The notes: generated by a model from the letters alone, not told the origin. A stretch of DNA of 60,000 nucleotides from Hydractinia symbiolongicarpus (GCF_029227915.1 NC_079878.1:19656001-19716000), one strand, 5' to 3'; counted from the stretch's first letter, positions 35,901 through 50,900 are shown. Numbers and translations are program-made.

Positions 35901-38900
35901 GCTGAATTCCAATGTATGTAAAGCAAGATATATGCTGGGAATCAATTTAGAATACAGTTGTTAGTAGTGTCAAAAAAAATCTAAAATCCTCCATACCTGA
36001 TGTTGCAACATGACAAATCAGTATTCCAGAAAATTGTCCTTTAATAATAGAATAGAATAGTTTTTTATTGTACTTGCATGACAAAACACCTAGGTTGGAA
36101 AGTTCTTCTAATAGGTAAAATTCTCTAAGTGCATTTGCTATGCAAAAAACACATTTTAAAGTTTCTAGATCTTACTAGTTTTGCTTCAATGGCAGGTCGT
36201 AAATAAACTGTCCTTTGAAGGTGCCGTCCTGAAAAAATGCTGTTTCTATATTGAATAATTTCCTAACCATAACTAGTAATGATAGTAAGATCCAGACTTA
36301 AGCTTCCTCATAAGCAAGTTGGTGAGTCTGTGCAGAAAAAATTGTTCTTTCAGGAAACCCTGCGCACGAAGTCAACTTTAGTAGTTGTTTTTATGTCAAG
36401 AAGTTTGGGTGTCACAACCCACCAAGCACTTACATTGGTGTCTTAAATCCTCTACTTTTCTTACACCCTTTGGTTTTTCAAAGACAACTCTTTTTCATTG
36501 ACGATTAGTATGTCATCTTGTATTTCTGCTTGATACAATTTATTGAAGAAAAATTCATGGTTATGATCTTGAGATATTTCTTGATTGACAAGTCTTGATT
36601 GACAAGTCCAGCTGTGTCATTTTGAAGGTCAGAGATGTCACATTACGATCTGATGTTAAGATTTTCCAGGACTGGCTTTTTTCCAATCTTCTTTGAGCTG
36701 GTTAACAATTTGACTATAAGAGATTTGTCATTTCTTAAAACCACTTTTAGGATGTCATCTTTCTTTAACTGACGATGTGTTTGTGTAAGGTGCATAAAAC
36801 ATAAACAGTTATGGATAAATATTTTAATCATGTTATTAACTACTCGTTTACTTACAAAAACTATTTTTAATTTTATTTTGAAAAAGGACTTTGTGAAGTC
36901 ATTTAGACTCAAAGTGTAAAGTTAAAAACAATGTCTTCACCTATTTTTATAAGTCCTTTGAGAATTTATTGTTTTGATGTTGAAGCTGTTGAAATGTGAA
37001 ATAGATTAAAATATAGAAAGAGAACACATTACTATAGGTATAATCAGTCAATAATATATCTGTCAAAAAACAATTTAATTTGTTGTAGGTCATGTTAGCA
37101 TGAAAAACTATTCCTTCTTGCAACCTGTGCAAAACCTAACAGAGGGTCAAAGCCATACACATGAGTGCATTGCTACAGGATACCCAGAACCAATCATAAT
37201 TTACTGGTATTTAACTGTAAGGTCGATTAGAAGTCAACAGCAAGCTGGATGGACATCGTTTCGCAGTGGTCAGAACTTTATAAGTAGATTGGATTACTCT
37301 TTTATTGATAAGGATGATGGAGGCGTATTAGAATGTGTTGCGACAAATGGAGTTTTAAGAGCATCTGTGAGCACTACCATAGCTGTAAAATGTAAGTATT
37401 TTCACCATGATGTGTTAGTATAAACTAAAAAATTGCTGTTGTTTTGTTTATCTCGCTCTAATTTAGATAAACCGAAATTGTCTGCAACCCCGGCACTAGT
37501 GAAATATGTAGCACTTGACTCCAACGAATCTTTGTCATGTGTGGCATATGGCAAAGAGCCACCGACGATAAAGTGGAGTAAGAAAACCAACTATGCTACC
37601 CTTAACTACACTAATGTGCACATTGACAATAGAACTGGCCAAGTAATAAGCATTTTGAGGCTACAACAGGCTTCTTTTAATGACGCTGGGACTTACATAT
37701 GTAATGCAAGCAACAGTGCTGGTTCAAATTATTTTACAACTAGATTAGAGATACACTGTAAGTAATTTTTTATATATATATGCTGGTAATGTATCGCTAT
37801 CAATTCTCAAACAACTGTGTCTTAACTATATTAGTAAAGTCTGGTCTATTTTTGCAATCCAAGTCAAGGTTGATTTGACGGAAGAAATAATTGCTGAAAT
37901 GAAGGGTATATTCCATCAGTTTGGTTTACTATTTCGAATATGTCTGCTTCAGATTTGCTTGCACATAGTTGAGGAAAAAAACACAATTACGTAGTTATAG
38001 CATGTAGACATGTCAACACACACAAACTGATTTGGTAGTGCTACTAGTAGTAGCCCATACAACATGACAAATGCTTTAAATGCACAAATTGCTTTTTTAG
38101 ACTACTAGGTCCAATAAACTTAAAGCTGATTAATTTAAATAGCCATGCAAATGAGGTGAAACGATTAGTATAACAGAAACTGGATGCTTTAATTAATTTA
38201 GAAAAACACCTGTGTGGGAAAATGAAATCTCGCTTTGCTACCTCTATTTATTATTCGGATGAAGCAGGAAGTATTTAGTTAACTATTATATCCTTTTTTA
38301 CTTTATTAGATCCTGTGAAAATCTATCAGTATCCACCCGCCATTTTACAAGCCAGCGAAAATGACATCAATTACAATATATCATGCTATGCATCTGGGTC
38401 GCCAGAGCCAAGAATACTGTGGTTAAAAAATGGTGTTGCAGTGAGTTTCACAGAACTGTACCGCATTCGTAATGTAGCAATCAATTCTTCAGCTGTTTTG
38501 TCTACTTTGGAGTTAAAAGTAGTTAATAAAATTGACCATGCAAATTGGAGCTGTCAAGCAAGTAACGTTCTTGTTGGGAATCAATCAACTTTTGACATAG
38601 CAACGACATTTCTGAACGTGGCATGTAAGTTAAACACTAAAGCGTTTCTTGGAAGTTAAACAAATTTGCACCGTGATGCTAGGTTTATTTTTTATTTTTC
38701 GTCTTTTTTAGTGCACTTTAGCAAAACTAATCATAAATATTGTTGCATGAAATTTTTTGCAGTTTTTCTTAGTGCATGCACCATGTGTAAGGACATAGGT
38801 TGCAGCATATTTTCTTGCTGCACCATTTTAACCAACAAAACACGCTGAACTTCATGTGAAATGTATGTAAAAAAGAAAAAAACAGACAAATGCAATATTA

Positions 38901-41900
38901 TGTACGGGAAACATGAGTTAAAGCCATTTTGCACTTAAGACAAAATCCTAGACGTGTCTTATGTAAGCTTAATTCCTTCCACTCTCTCTTGTTTGTTTTT
39001 TGTTACTCTTAGCTACTCCACGATTTAACTTACGACATGGAACACAACAGAATTAAATTAACAGAACAACAATAATCCCAGCACTAGTACTTCTGCTACA
39101 AATAAATAAAGCCTAAACAACTTATTCGTTTAGATGTGCCTGACTTTAATTCTACACAGAAGCTACGTACAGTAGCTGAAGGAAGTGACGTGTCATTACC
39201 TTGCCAGGTTATTTCTTATCCTGCGTCAAACATAAGTTGGATTGGTCCTGTTGACTTTACAATAGATCCAAGGTTTTTGTTGGATGATCTAAAACTTGTC
39301 GAAGTCCAGAGTAGCTATGTTGTGGTAGAGCGTACATTAAATATCCACAATGTGTCAAGAATGGATGCGGGATACTACAATTGTTCTGCAATTAACTCTG
39401 AAGAGAGAAAGGTTTATCGACAAATAGAGTTGGTGGTGCACTGTATGTCTAAATAGTTTTTACTTTACTGTTCTTTACTGTACAGGCATGTTTAGGATGG
39501 GCTATATCTTTTTTTAATGCCCTTTTGTCTGATTGGTTTCTGTAGTAAGTAGTTAGTAGGTATGACTTATTCATCATCATCATCGTCACCGCCACCACCA
39601 CTACCAACACCACCACAACTGTTTTCTTGTGAACTAAAAAGAAATAAAAGTGTTATTTTTAGAAAAGGTATGGCAGTTACCTAAAACATTTTCTGCAAAA
39701 AGTATATGTAAATATAAGTCAACATTAGAATAAAATTAAAACCTAATAGCCAATTTCACTATCAAGTTTTGTTGTTTAAAAAAATGGTAAGCCAGTTGAC
39801 TCTTTGTATTTAGACAATTGTTTGTATTTAGACAATTGCATAATAAGGATTATTATACACTGTGACTTTTTCAATGAGCTTTGTCTGAATTTGATATTAG
39901 AGACAATGGTCTTTCAACTTGATTTTCAATAATCCATTTCTTCTACTTTTACTAGATTAAGCTAACGTTCTTATTCGACTTAGTTGACTTTGTCTTAAGC
40001 CTAGCTCGTAGCCAAAAATAATTGATAGTCCCTAACTGCAGTTACGTTATGCCCATTACTAACCTTTGACTATGTAAAAAGTACCTTTGGCTTTGTAAAA
40101 GAGTAATAAGTTCAAGTTGTTTCCAACTTCTTAACACAACTTCTAACAAGTGGTTTACTACTACCTAGACTGCGCTGTATGTAAGCCAGATGGCACTTGT
40201 TCCCACTTTCTAGACGTTTGGTGGTCATGATATTACTTAATGTCAAAAAGTTTAAAGTTTGTACAGGGCTTGTTTAATGTCTGCACACAAGGATTTATTG
40301 TACAGTATTATTTAAGCTCTACAACGTCAGTTTAACATTATTTATTATTTTCGGAACCCTTAGTTGCCTCAAAACATCAGATGTATATGGAATTAGTTTT
40401 CAACATTTAATTTTGTTATAAACAAATATTAAAAAGCTGTACCCTTTATCCTTATCCTTTAAGTCAATTATAACCAGACCATGTAAGGTTGGTTGTTCTC
40501 TGTGTTCGTTTTTCATTTTGTCAGCTTTAAACAATAAAAAAATAGATTATTGCAGGTTGATTTTTTTTCTTTTCCTGGGTTGCAAAAATTATAACCAACC
40601 ACTACTGGAAACATATATATTTTAAGTGTGTGCCTGATTGGGCAATGTCATGTTTATTCACCATAATGCAAGAAAGTAAAGATGCATATACACCATGGTT
40701 TTATTTAACTTCATTATAGGGCAATGTCTATACATAATTTCACTCCTAATTACTAGATCCTGTTGAAATTTATCAACGACCACCAGAAGTATCTCGTGTA
40801 AGTGAATTCGATGCTGGATACAACATGATGTGCGATGCTTCAGGATTGCCTTTACCAACAATATCGTGGTTGAAAAATGGTGTTATGTTTTTATCTTCAA
40901 ATTACTCCATTAGGAATATAACATTAAACTCCTCCGCTGTTTCATCTATTTTGACAATCAAAAATGTCCAACAGAGTGACCATGGAAACTGGACATGTCG
41001 TGCTCACAACTCCCTTGTTGGTGGTCAAAGTAGATCTGATTCAGCCACAACTCTTTTGAAAGTGACACGTAAGTGTTTATTAAGAAAAACACATTAATTA
41101 CTATTAAATACTTGTTGCTGTACTGCAAGTGGAATATTATTACAGAGGCTTAAAAAACTCTTCGGATGGAGATTTGTCAGAAAAACACTGTAGGGATGGG
41201 ATATCTGTACATTTAAAGTTTCAAAACAAAAAGTGTGGGACAACAAAACACCTTTAACCTTTTTGTAATATAAAGAGGTAAAATTAAAATTTAACGAATA
41301 ATATGTAATAAATATTGAAAGAATGTCTTCTCTCGTTGCATTGTTATTATGTGTAAAGGAATTAGTTGAGATTGCTAGTTTCCTGTTTTGTGTTTTATTT
41401 AGACGCACAAGGATCTGTCAAATTTTTTTCTAGCTTTTGAAGTACTTGACAATATTTGCTAACATTTTAAATAGTGAAAACTTTAATCAGGTATCTCTAG
41501 TAAGAAAGAACTAGTAAGGTGCACAATGCATTTTTTTTATCGTTTTAAATTTTTTTCTTCCTGGTTTTAGATGATCCAGCTTTCATATTGTACCCACCTG
41601 AAAAGTATGTTGAGATTGAAGGAAGTAATGTATCGTTGATCTGTAGAGTCAGATCTTATCCTGCTTCCAACATTAGTTGGGATGGTCCTGTTAACTTCGC
41701 AATAAATGAAAGATTCGTTTTGGGAGATCAAAAGGCTGTTGAAATTGAGAGTAGCCATGTAATCTTAGAGCGCATGTTGAAAATTCAAAACGTATCAAGA
41801 ATGGATGCAGGATACTACAATTGTTCTGCTGTTAATACTGTTAGTGAGACACTTCAGAAACCAACATATTTAAATGTGCAATGTGAGTTTGGCTTGGTTT

Positions 41901-44900
41901 ATGTTTTCTGTTATTGTATCGCTTTTGTTTGTAAATCATGGCATAGCTTATGCCATGATTTAAGCTATAAACTACAAACAAAAAAAAATTAAAAACAAAA
42001 AAACATTTACTAATTTTCAAGTTCTAAAATAAAGTGTGATATAATTTGTAACTTTTGAGTTCCTGTAATGTTTGCACCTTGGATTGTTTAAGACGATTTC
42101 TATAAGTTAGGTTGGCAGGTTATGGTGACTTTTATCATTTTTTTATTTTGCAACTTCTCATTAAAAAAATTCGAAATCCCATTTTGGGAGTTACTATGGC
42201 ATCAGTGTTTCAAGCATATGTTTTAATACCTTACCTGTATTGTCTTAATGATAATATTATGGAGAATAATACATGAAAGCATTTATGAAACTAAATTCTC
42301 ACATAAACCAATCTCACTGACTCATAATGGCCAGCAGGAAAAACATGTGGTTTTAGAAATAAAGGATGAGCAGAATGCTAACATAAGGAAATTTTTGTCA
42401 CCAAACATTTTCATCTATTTCACACCATATTTCATAAGTTTCACAAACGTAGCTAGCCTAGCATAAAAAGGAATACAAAAGCAAAAAAATATGTACAGAT
42501 GTTGAACAACTCTATAACGCACGCTCTGTGTGTGCGTTGATGCTATATGATTTGAATAACTTTAAGCAATGCATTATTGAATAGATCTCTGTATGTAGAA
42601 GGGTACAACTACACATTTAATCAAATAAGTCAGTAAACTAGTTCCATCATTACAACTTAATGTTTTGTTATGTCAAAATCAATTATTAGCAGTTGAGAAA
42701 AATCTTTTTTTAGTTCCTGTTAAAATCTATCAACGGCCACCAAATGTATCCAAAGTAGAAGAGTCCGTCATAAGTTACAATTTGTCGTGCTACGCTGAGG
42801 GATGGCCCCGACCTACTATATCATGGTTTAAAGGCGATGTTAATGTGGTGCCAACGCATCGTGTGCACCTGAAAGAGATGAACTTCATTGCAATTTCTGT
42901 TTTGGAAATTATAAATGTTAACCAGAGTCACTACGGAAATTGGAGTTGTCTTGGAAGAAATGTTCTTAACCAAAGTCAGGAGACAATGGACCGTGCTACA
43001 ACACTACTGAGAGTATTATGTGAGTAAAATTTTATTGCTTGCCCTCTTATAGAAAGAAAAAAAAATTATATAAAGTTTCTTTATTGTTTTGTCCAGCTTT
43101 TGACCTTATACATTTCAGCTATCTGTTTCATAGTCATCACGTCCAGTTCTTATTCTTTTAATCAACACAAACTTTACAATCAAACTAAAAGCTTATGGCT
43201 GTTGTTAAAAGTGTGAGATATAATGCTATTAGGCTTTATCTACCGATAAATAACAGTCTCTCGTCTTTCATTTTAGATAATCCTATATTCTTATCACCTC
43301 CAACAGAGAAGCAACGTACAGTAATTGAAGGAAGTGATGTGTCTTTAGTTTGTCAAGTCAGATCATATCCTGCTTCAAACGTTAGTTGGAATCTTTTGGA
43401 TAACTTTCAATCTGATAGTAGATTTGTTTTCGAAGATCAAAATGTTGTTCTTAAAAGCAATGATGCCTTCGTAGAGAAAACTTTGAAGATTCAAAATATA
43501 TCGAGAAGAGATGCAGGTTTATATCGTTGTTCCGCGAGTAACTCCGGAGACAGGATTTTTTTGAGAGAAACACGTCTGGTTGTGCAGTGTATGTGTTTAC
43601 TTTCAAGTTTCTTTTTTCAATGATAATTAATGTTAGTTTATGATTTTGATCTACAGTTGCATCCCGGCAACTCAAACCTCCAAGAGACGGAGGAAAATAA
43701 TTCGACTTAACAAATTTTAGAGTTAAAGGAAGTCCTGTAAAGTCGAATTTAACCTAAAATGACATAATAGTTCGAGTTAAAACCATTTTTTCAAGACCTA
43801 CGACAAAATGTGCAATGTTACCGAAGGGTATGAAAGTCCTGGTAAATTGATTGTGTCAAGAAAGGCAACATTTGTATTATATTAAGTTGATACAAACTAA
43901 AGACATAATCTAACTTTATCTAATCATTTCTTTTCTTGAGTATAAAGTTTTTTCAAGAAAATATTAAAGAAAGTTCAAAGGACCCAAGAAAATGGTTTGA
44001 GGTAATGACATTTCGAGTTATCTTTCTATAATTGTATTGAAATCAATTTGTTTAGATGCTTCTTCCATCACAACAAATTTGAATGGTGGCATGCATCGAA
44101 TCATGGAAGGTTCTAGACTTGAGTTGCATTTTGGTATCACATCTGTTCCTCCTTCCAACTTTACGTGGACGATGGACGGAGTGGTACTGGTCAAGCAGAC
44201 AGGTCAGGAGGGAACCTCCTTTCAAACTAGTGTCTTCAACAGGACAATTTTTAGGAATCAATCTGCCCAGTACAGAGCATCAGCATGTAACTTCTTAGGT
44301 TGCATCAACAGTCGAATTACCAACGTGATAGTTGAATGTAAGTCCATGGATTTTATGTTAACACGGAGTTTCTGTATGTAAATCCGTATCTTTGCAGAAT
44401 CTCTCTTTAGTCTTCTTTCATTCCCTTTTTAGTTCCTCCCACACATCAAATCCAGCAGGCAAGCATCGCGGTAGAACAAAACAAAAAAGTGAATTTCACC
44501 TGTAGAGTATCCAGTGAGCCAGTTTCAAGTATTTTGTGGTTGTATAAGGGCAGTGAGTTAGCCGTTGATAGAGATAATGTCAATGTGATAAACTCTGAAA
44601 ATGTTTCCAAGTACTTCACAACAGCAACTTCTGTTATATCAATTAGAGACGTTAGGAAAGATACGCATAGTGGTGTGTACACTTGCAAAGCGACTAACAA
44701 AGTGGATGTGGTAAATCATACTATTGAATTGATTGTGGTGCTAAGTAAGTAAGAAAGTTAATATCATTCGAACTGTCAAATAGTCTTGTTATGAGCAAAA
44801 TGGTGTTTCAGTCTGGTGAATGTTTTTGTCTGGTGCATATTCAAGTTATTAGTTGTATTAAAGTGACAATGTCTAGCAAACAATTTTGTCCAATATACGT

Positions 44901-47900
44901 GGATGAGACTTTTTTACCTGGAAAAAATCTCACGCTGTATTTCTTTTGAAAACGATTCTTTAATTGGGGCAGTTATAAAAAAGGCTCAATTTTTTTTAAA
45001 TATATTTTTTTACTTACTAGATCCACCAGAATTATTAACCAAACTTAATTTGCAGTACAATGTAAACACTAATTCCACTTTATCCTTATCATGCGTTGCA
45101 AGAAGTAACGAGCTACCCCACATTGTATGGTACAAGGACAACGTGCAGATACGAAACGACAGCAACAATGCGCTGTTACGCCATGTGAGTGGCAAAGAAA
45201 CTATTAATGTGACGCTACTCATACAGCCGGTTAAAGACAACTCGACCGGTGTATACAGATGCGAAGCGACAAATGTGGCTGGTTCTGCCAAAAACGTAAC
45301 CCAAGTTACTGTTTACTGTGAGTCCGTTTTTTAGACGATTTTTTAGACTGTTTTTAAAAACACGCTATGTCCTTTAAAAATTTTTCTAGCTAATTTTAAT
45401 AAAAAATCTTGAAATTCTCGATGTTTTTTCTACTATTTTGAGTAGAATGTGTTTTATTTCGGAAAGATTATTTTCTTCGTTGGATTATACAAATGGATAT
45501 CTCATACTCATACGACACTGTTTTAAATAGCTTTTCTTTTCAAAAATCATCTTCCTCACCAGTATTCTTGATAGGCGGGTATTTTGAAAAACTTTTTCAC
45601 TCCTTATTACATTTAAATAATATCCTACGAAACCATAATGTTCTACAAGGCTTTATGTAAGAGTTTTTTTGTTTTTAATAAAACTTCCATAGATGTTAGA
45701 ATGTCGTTTAAATATTTAAGTCGGGTTGCATTTTTAAAATAAGTCGAAAGCGATGCGTTTGTGAGAAATATAAAGTTACATCAAAAGTTTTAGCTAGTTT
45801 ATTCTGAAGTCCCTGGGAAAAGTTTATTAAAGGAGAACTATAATTGGGGGTTGAGTTATAGTGTGAATATGAACTGGGTGATTTTTTTATATTTGTGAGC
45901 TGTGAGACAATGGCGGCGACCGTTAATGTAATTATCCCTTTCGTTGGACAAAACTTTTACAAAAAACATATGTAGTTTTTTTTTTTAGTTCTCCTTTAGC
46001 ACGTTTGTTAAAACAGTTGTAGACATGAAAATATTTATTCAGTATTTTTATGGACCCTCTTTTGTTCTTTGGTTATGTCACTTCTTTGCTTTAATTATTA
46101 GTGGTATACACATGTTGTTGACTGCAATTTGCGATTAATTTTTCTGGTTTCTTGTTACATTGAACTTCTTTGCATTCCCTTGTGTCTCACTTAAACATAC
46201 TTAGTAAAAATTCTCATTATGTTGTGGTCATCATTTTCAGGGTAGAGATTCTTTTATAATACAAGATTGATTACAGATATTCTTGTTTTTCTTGCTGCTG
46301 TGTGATAACTTGGTGTTCACCACAGAATGTGGCGTGTTTCAACATTAAAGCCAAATAACTTTACTTTTAGATCCGCCTAGAATTGACAAAAATAGAAGTA
46401 ACATTCTAAGGACAATCGAGTTTACGACAGATTACACAAATCTGTCGTGCAGTGCGACATCCTACCCCAACCCGACGTTTGTGTGGTTTAAAGATGGTGT
46501 GCAGCTTGCTCAGAATTCTCCTGGATACGTAATAACCAATACTATTCTTTATAGCCGTATCACCATTAGAAATGTTGGGAGAAGGGACTTTGGAAAATGG
46601 AAGTGCATGGCTGAAAATAGGCTTGTTGGTAATCTGTTGAGGACTGACGCGTTCACCATCACTTTACTTGTGTCATGTAAGTGAAGTTTATTGTGTGATA
46701 CAAATCTTTACGTTGTTGTTGTTGTTTATCATTTTTATATTTGTTTCAAAACCATATGAAAAATTGCATGTATCGGTAAATCTCACTTTGGGTGAAAGCT
46801 GACTGCAAAGTCTGTTGTGTTTTGATTTTAGACAGCCCTGGCTTTGCACCGTCATATCCTAAACAGTTGTACCTTGCGGCGGAAGGAAATAATGTGTCAC
46901 TTATATGTCGCGTCAATTCGTATCCACCGCCATCATATGTACGATGGACAACTCCTGTTAATGTGACCATTGACAATCAAAGGGTTTTTGTGCAAGATGA
47001 CATCAGACACGCCGACAACAAAACATTGGGAACAGTCTTGGTTATTACTAATGTCTCCAGAACAGACAGTGGTTTTTACACCTGTGAGAGCAGCAATAGT
47101 CAGGGGACAAAAAACATAAGCAGGGAGCTGGAAGTCCAATGTAAGTGATTTATAGTGGTTAATCTCATTTAAAATAATCTCTCTTCATCGTAGAATTTTT
47201 CTTTTTTAACAGATTTACCTATTCCAGAGGATTTGAGAGACCAAGTAGTGTTTGTTTCAGGAAATGCCGTCCTAAAATGCACTGTGATTGGTGAACCTCT
47301 GCCGAACATCACATGGTGGTTCAACGGAAAGCAAGTATTATCAGACGTCACTCATAAGTTGATCTCACACGTCATCAACGACGGGATGATACAGGTGACA
47401 TCTGTGTTGAATATATTTAACGTTAAAAAAGAGCAGGACGAAGGAGTGTATACATGTCGGGCTACGAATGATATAGACACTGGAGAAAAAAATGTGACCT
47501 TGACTGTACAAGGTACGTTTCCCTTTGTTAAGTAGTTTCTTTTTTCAATCGAAATATCTCCTATCTCTTCTGAAGAAAATTTCAGTCTCTCTATGGCCTT
47601 TTCTCGTGAAATTACTTTCTCGAGTCATTTTTTTATTATTATTTTCGGGAATTGGACATTTGTCCGTATGTATCTTAATGACTTCAAATTTTGTCACTCC
47701 TATGTCGCAAAATGTTAAGGTGACGAAACTAAAGTTAACTCAAATCCAACGAAATATAGGCAGACGAATAACTAGAAACAGTCCAGAAGTTACACAAACA
47801 ATTCAACCCGTAACCTACTTTAAGAATAATACTTTTCTGTGGAATTAATTTTTGCAAACGTTTTGCATTTTCGAACAATTTTTGCTAATTAGAAACTAAA

Positions 47901-50900
47901 ATCTGGTGATAGTCGATGGACCGTGAAAAATCCACGGATTTGTCCGTCCTTTTTATACTGCGTTCGTCTTGCTACTTTGGTCCCATTTTGCTTGGTAGAT
48001 AGACGTATACGGGTATTATCTTTATAACTACCCGGGAGACCCGGCGTCGAAACGCCGGGTTGAGCCACAGCATTGAAAACTCTGTGGAGCGCTTAATAAA
48101 GCCGTAAACTGTGCCACACGATTATGTGGAGCGCTTTAGTACAGGCAGCAGTATGTCGTAAATTAAGTGAAGCGCATACACCATTACAGTTGCGACTGTA
48201 ACATATTTTACAAAAAATAATAACGAAAGTGGAAATAAAAACAGAGTTTACAACCCGTTGTTAACCTGTCATAGCAAAAACAATCGGTCAATATTATTTT
48301 ATTTTGCGGAAAAAGTTTTTGTGAAAGTTAAAAAATTAATCGTAACACTGGGCTGAGCGCTTAGTTAGTACAGTTAAACGGTCTTGCACAGGTGTGTAGG
48401 GATAATACCTTTTTGGTAAAATCATCGCAGCCTCTGTTTAAGTAAAAACACAAACAGTCCATTGTTACACAGGGCTAAACGGTTAGTCCAGGTAAACAAT
48501 ACTGTACATCCGTACAGGCGTAATACACTTTTCTTCGGTATAAATAAAAACACAGGAAACAGCCCGTAATTACCCCGTCCAGCTAAAAATATTGCTTAGC
48601 CATTTAAATTTTGCGGAATACGTTTTTATAACAGTAATAAAAGGTGTAGCTACCTAACTGCATTTAGCATAAGAAATATTGATTAAGAATATTGTATTGT
48701 TGTGTTGTAGCCAAACTGCATTTGGCTACTTTAATTTTATTGCCAGAGCTAAAGCTTTAGCTTCTTTAAAGAGCTAGCTAGGTAGCTACAACCCAGAATA
48801 ATAATAAAGAGGCAGACAAAATACGGCTATTATCAAAGAGATTTATTTATAAATAAGCAATGGCTTCATGGAAGTTTTCAAACATCGCTTACTTCCATTC
48901 TGATTTTAAAGGTTTTGATGTCACCAAAGAAGAATTTCTGATATTTTTTTAATCAAAATCAAAAATTTTGAAAACAGCCTAATTTATTTGATGGTCCAAA
49001 TTTATTTGATGGTCCAAGTATGTCATTGGTCCAAGTCTTTATACGTTCTGAAAACGTGGTCAAATTCTTTTCTCTTTTTTTGTGGGAGGGACCAGTATAC
49101 CTAATCTCTTCAAGATATCGTATTTGCTTGAAGATAGGCCTCCGTATTTTTTTATTATTATTACTATTATTATTGTTCCAGTCTATTGTTAAGCAGGCTT
49201 ATCATTGAAGTTTGTAACAAAATGAAACCCAAATAATAAGTGAACCTAACGCAGCAAAGATATTATAGTTAAACTATTTTTAAGGTTGATTTATATGTTC
49301 GATGCGGTCTACTTTTAAAGGTCAGCTTATTTTTAAGGAAATACACTTGAAACGAAAATCATGAGGAATAGACCACTAGCGACTATTTAAGACAACTAGA
49401 TAAAGGTACATCTAGACATCCTTTTTTTCCTTCCTAAATGTGCGCAAAAATTAGACTGCGCGAAATTGAAAAAACGAATAACAACAGTCCAAGATGGATG
49501 ACACATTTGAGCATCAATCAGCCATGCTTGAAAAATAATAAATGTTAAAACTCTTAAATTTAAAGGAGAGGCGAACTGCGCACGGCACGGCTGCGGAACA
49601 AAAGTTCATGATGACTGTGTTAATTTTAAAGACCAGACCGACTGGTTTGATCAGCTCTGTAATAAATCAATGTACATGTTTCAGCCATCACAACAAAAAA
49701 CGTCCTACAAAAAAGACTAAGAATTTTTTATATTAAGAATATTTGTAGGGTTATAAAAATTGATGTTTTTCACATAAAAAAGGTAAATTTTCACCCAAAC
49801 TTTGCAGAACAACATCACACTAGATTCGAAATATAAAACAGTCTGTTAAAAATACCAGTTTTGTTTATATCTTTGTGAGTGCTAATCTCTATATTAATAA
49901 GCCAGTTCCGTGTGTCTGTAACAGGCAAAGTTGATATCGTCATTTTCCTTTGATGTCGCCGAAAAAAATCTTTGATGTTGCCGAAAAAAATATGTCTTCT
50001 TTGTCGAGAAAAGCCGCGAGTTTTATGTGGTTTGTTAAATGAAGTTCTAGCACAAAGTAACGGAAATTGTGTTTGCAAAAAAGATGGCTGTTCTTTTTAA
50101 GCAATTTCTACTCTTTCCTTCAAAATAAATCTTTACAAAAGCATTTAAAAAGGGGCATGGTATATAAATGAAGTATAGAAAGGTTTCTGTAAGGTTTGTT
50201 TATGTTTTTTTCAGTTTTGGTGATATTATTGATGCGAGACATGTTTTATTAGCTAGCATCATAAAACCAACCACACCAACAACAACCTAATAGCTAGCTA
50301 GCTCGGACTTTATAAATATGTAGCCATGTTCTTTATACCTAGCAAAGTCTCCAGTTTATATTTAAGTGACCAGCTATTAGCTGCTGTAGCTACCTTATTT
50401 TAGCTTCAGTTTTATGTTGCTTTTTACATGTAAGCTAATCTTAGTGGTCTTTGCTAGGAATGTGACTGTAACTTATTTTAATTGACATTTTAAGCTTAAA
50501 TTAACAAGCCACAACAACTTTTAAAAAAGTATTACATAATATTTAAGAAGAGTTTAAGGACTGTTTTTAAGCAAATAATGTATTTTTCACAATTTGTGTA
50601 TGCAAATAATGTATTTTTCACATTTTGTGTAACTAAAATTATATACATCGGTTACATGCAATATGACGAAACGATTTTTATTTAACATGTAGTAATTCTG
50701 GTACCTTAAGTGTAGTGATTTTTGTTGTTCTAGATTTTCTGACTAAAATGTTTTTGTTTATGACATTTTGTCTTATTAAAAAAAGTTTCAACTTTTTTGA
50801 GGGAGTACAACACCGAAAAGACTTGTGTTTTTTTTATATTTTGTATAAATTCTTACCGGGCAGGACAACATACCGAAATGACTGATCCCTCTCTATTTAT

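Larger units (their letters stand above)
31052..37088 (+). other. 6-kb intron between Ig exons 3 and 4
   Basis: The intron holds a PIF/Harbinger element (32968-35622) and a copia relic (about 36165-36435). Both flanking exons are phase 1, so splicing across keeps the frame. Outside the two elements I see no exon or other structure. Confidence 0.65.
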
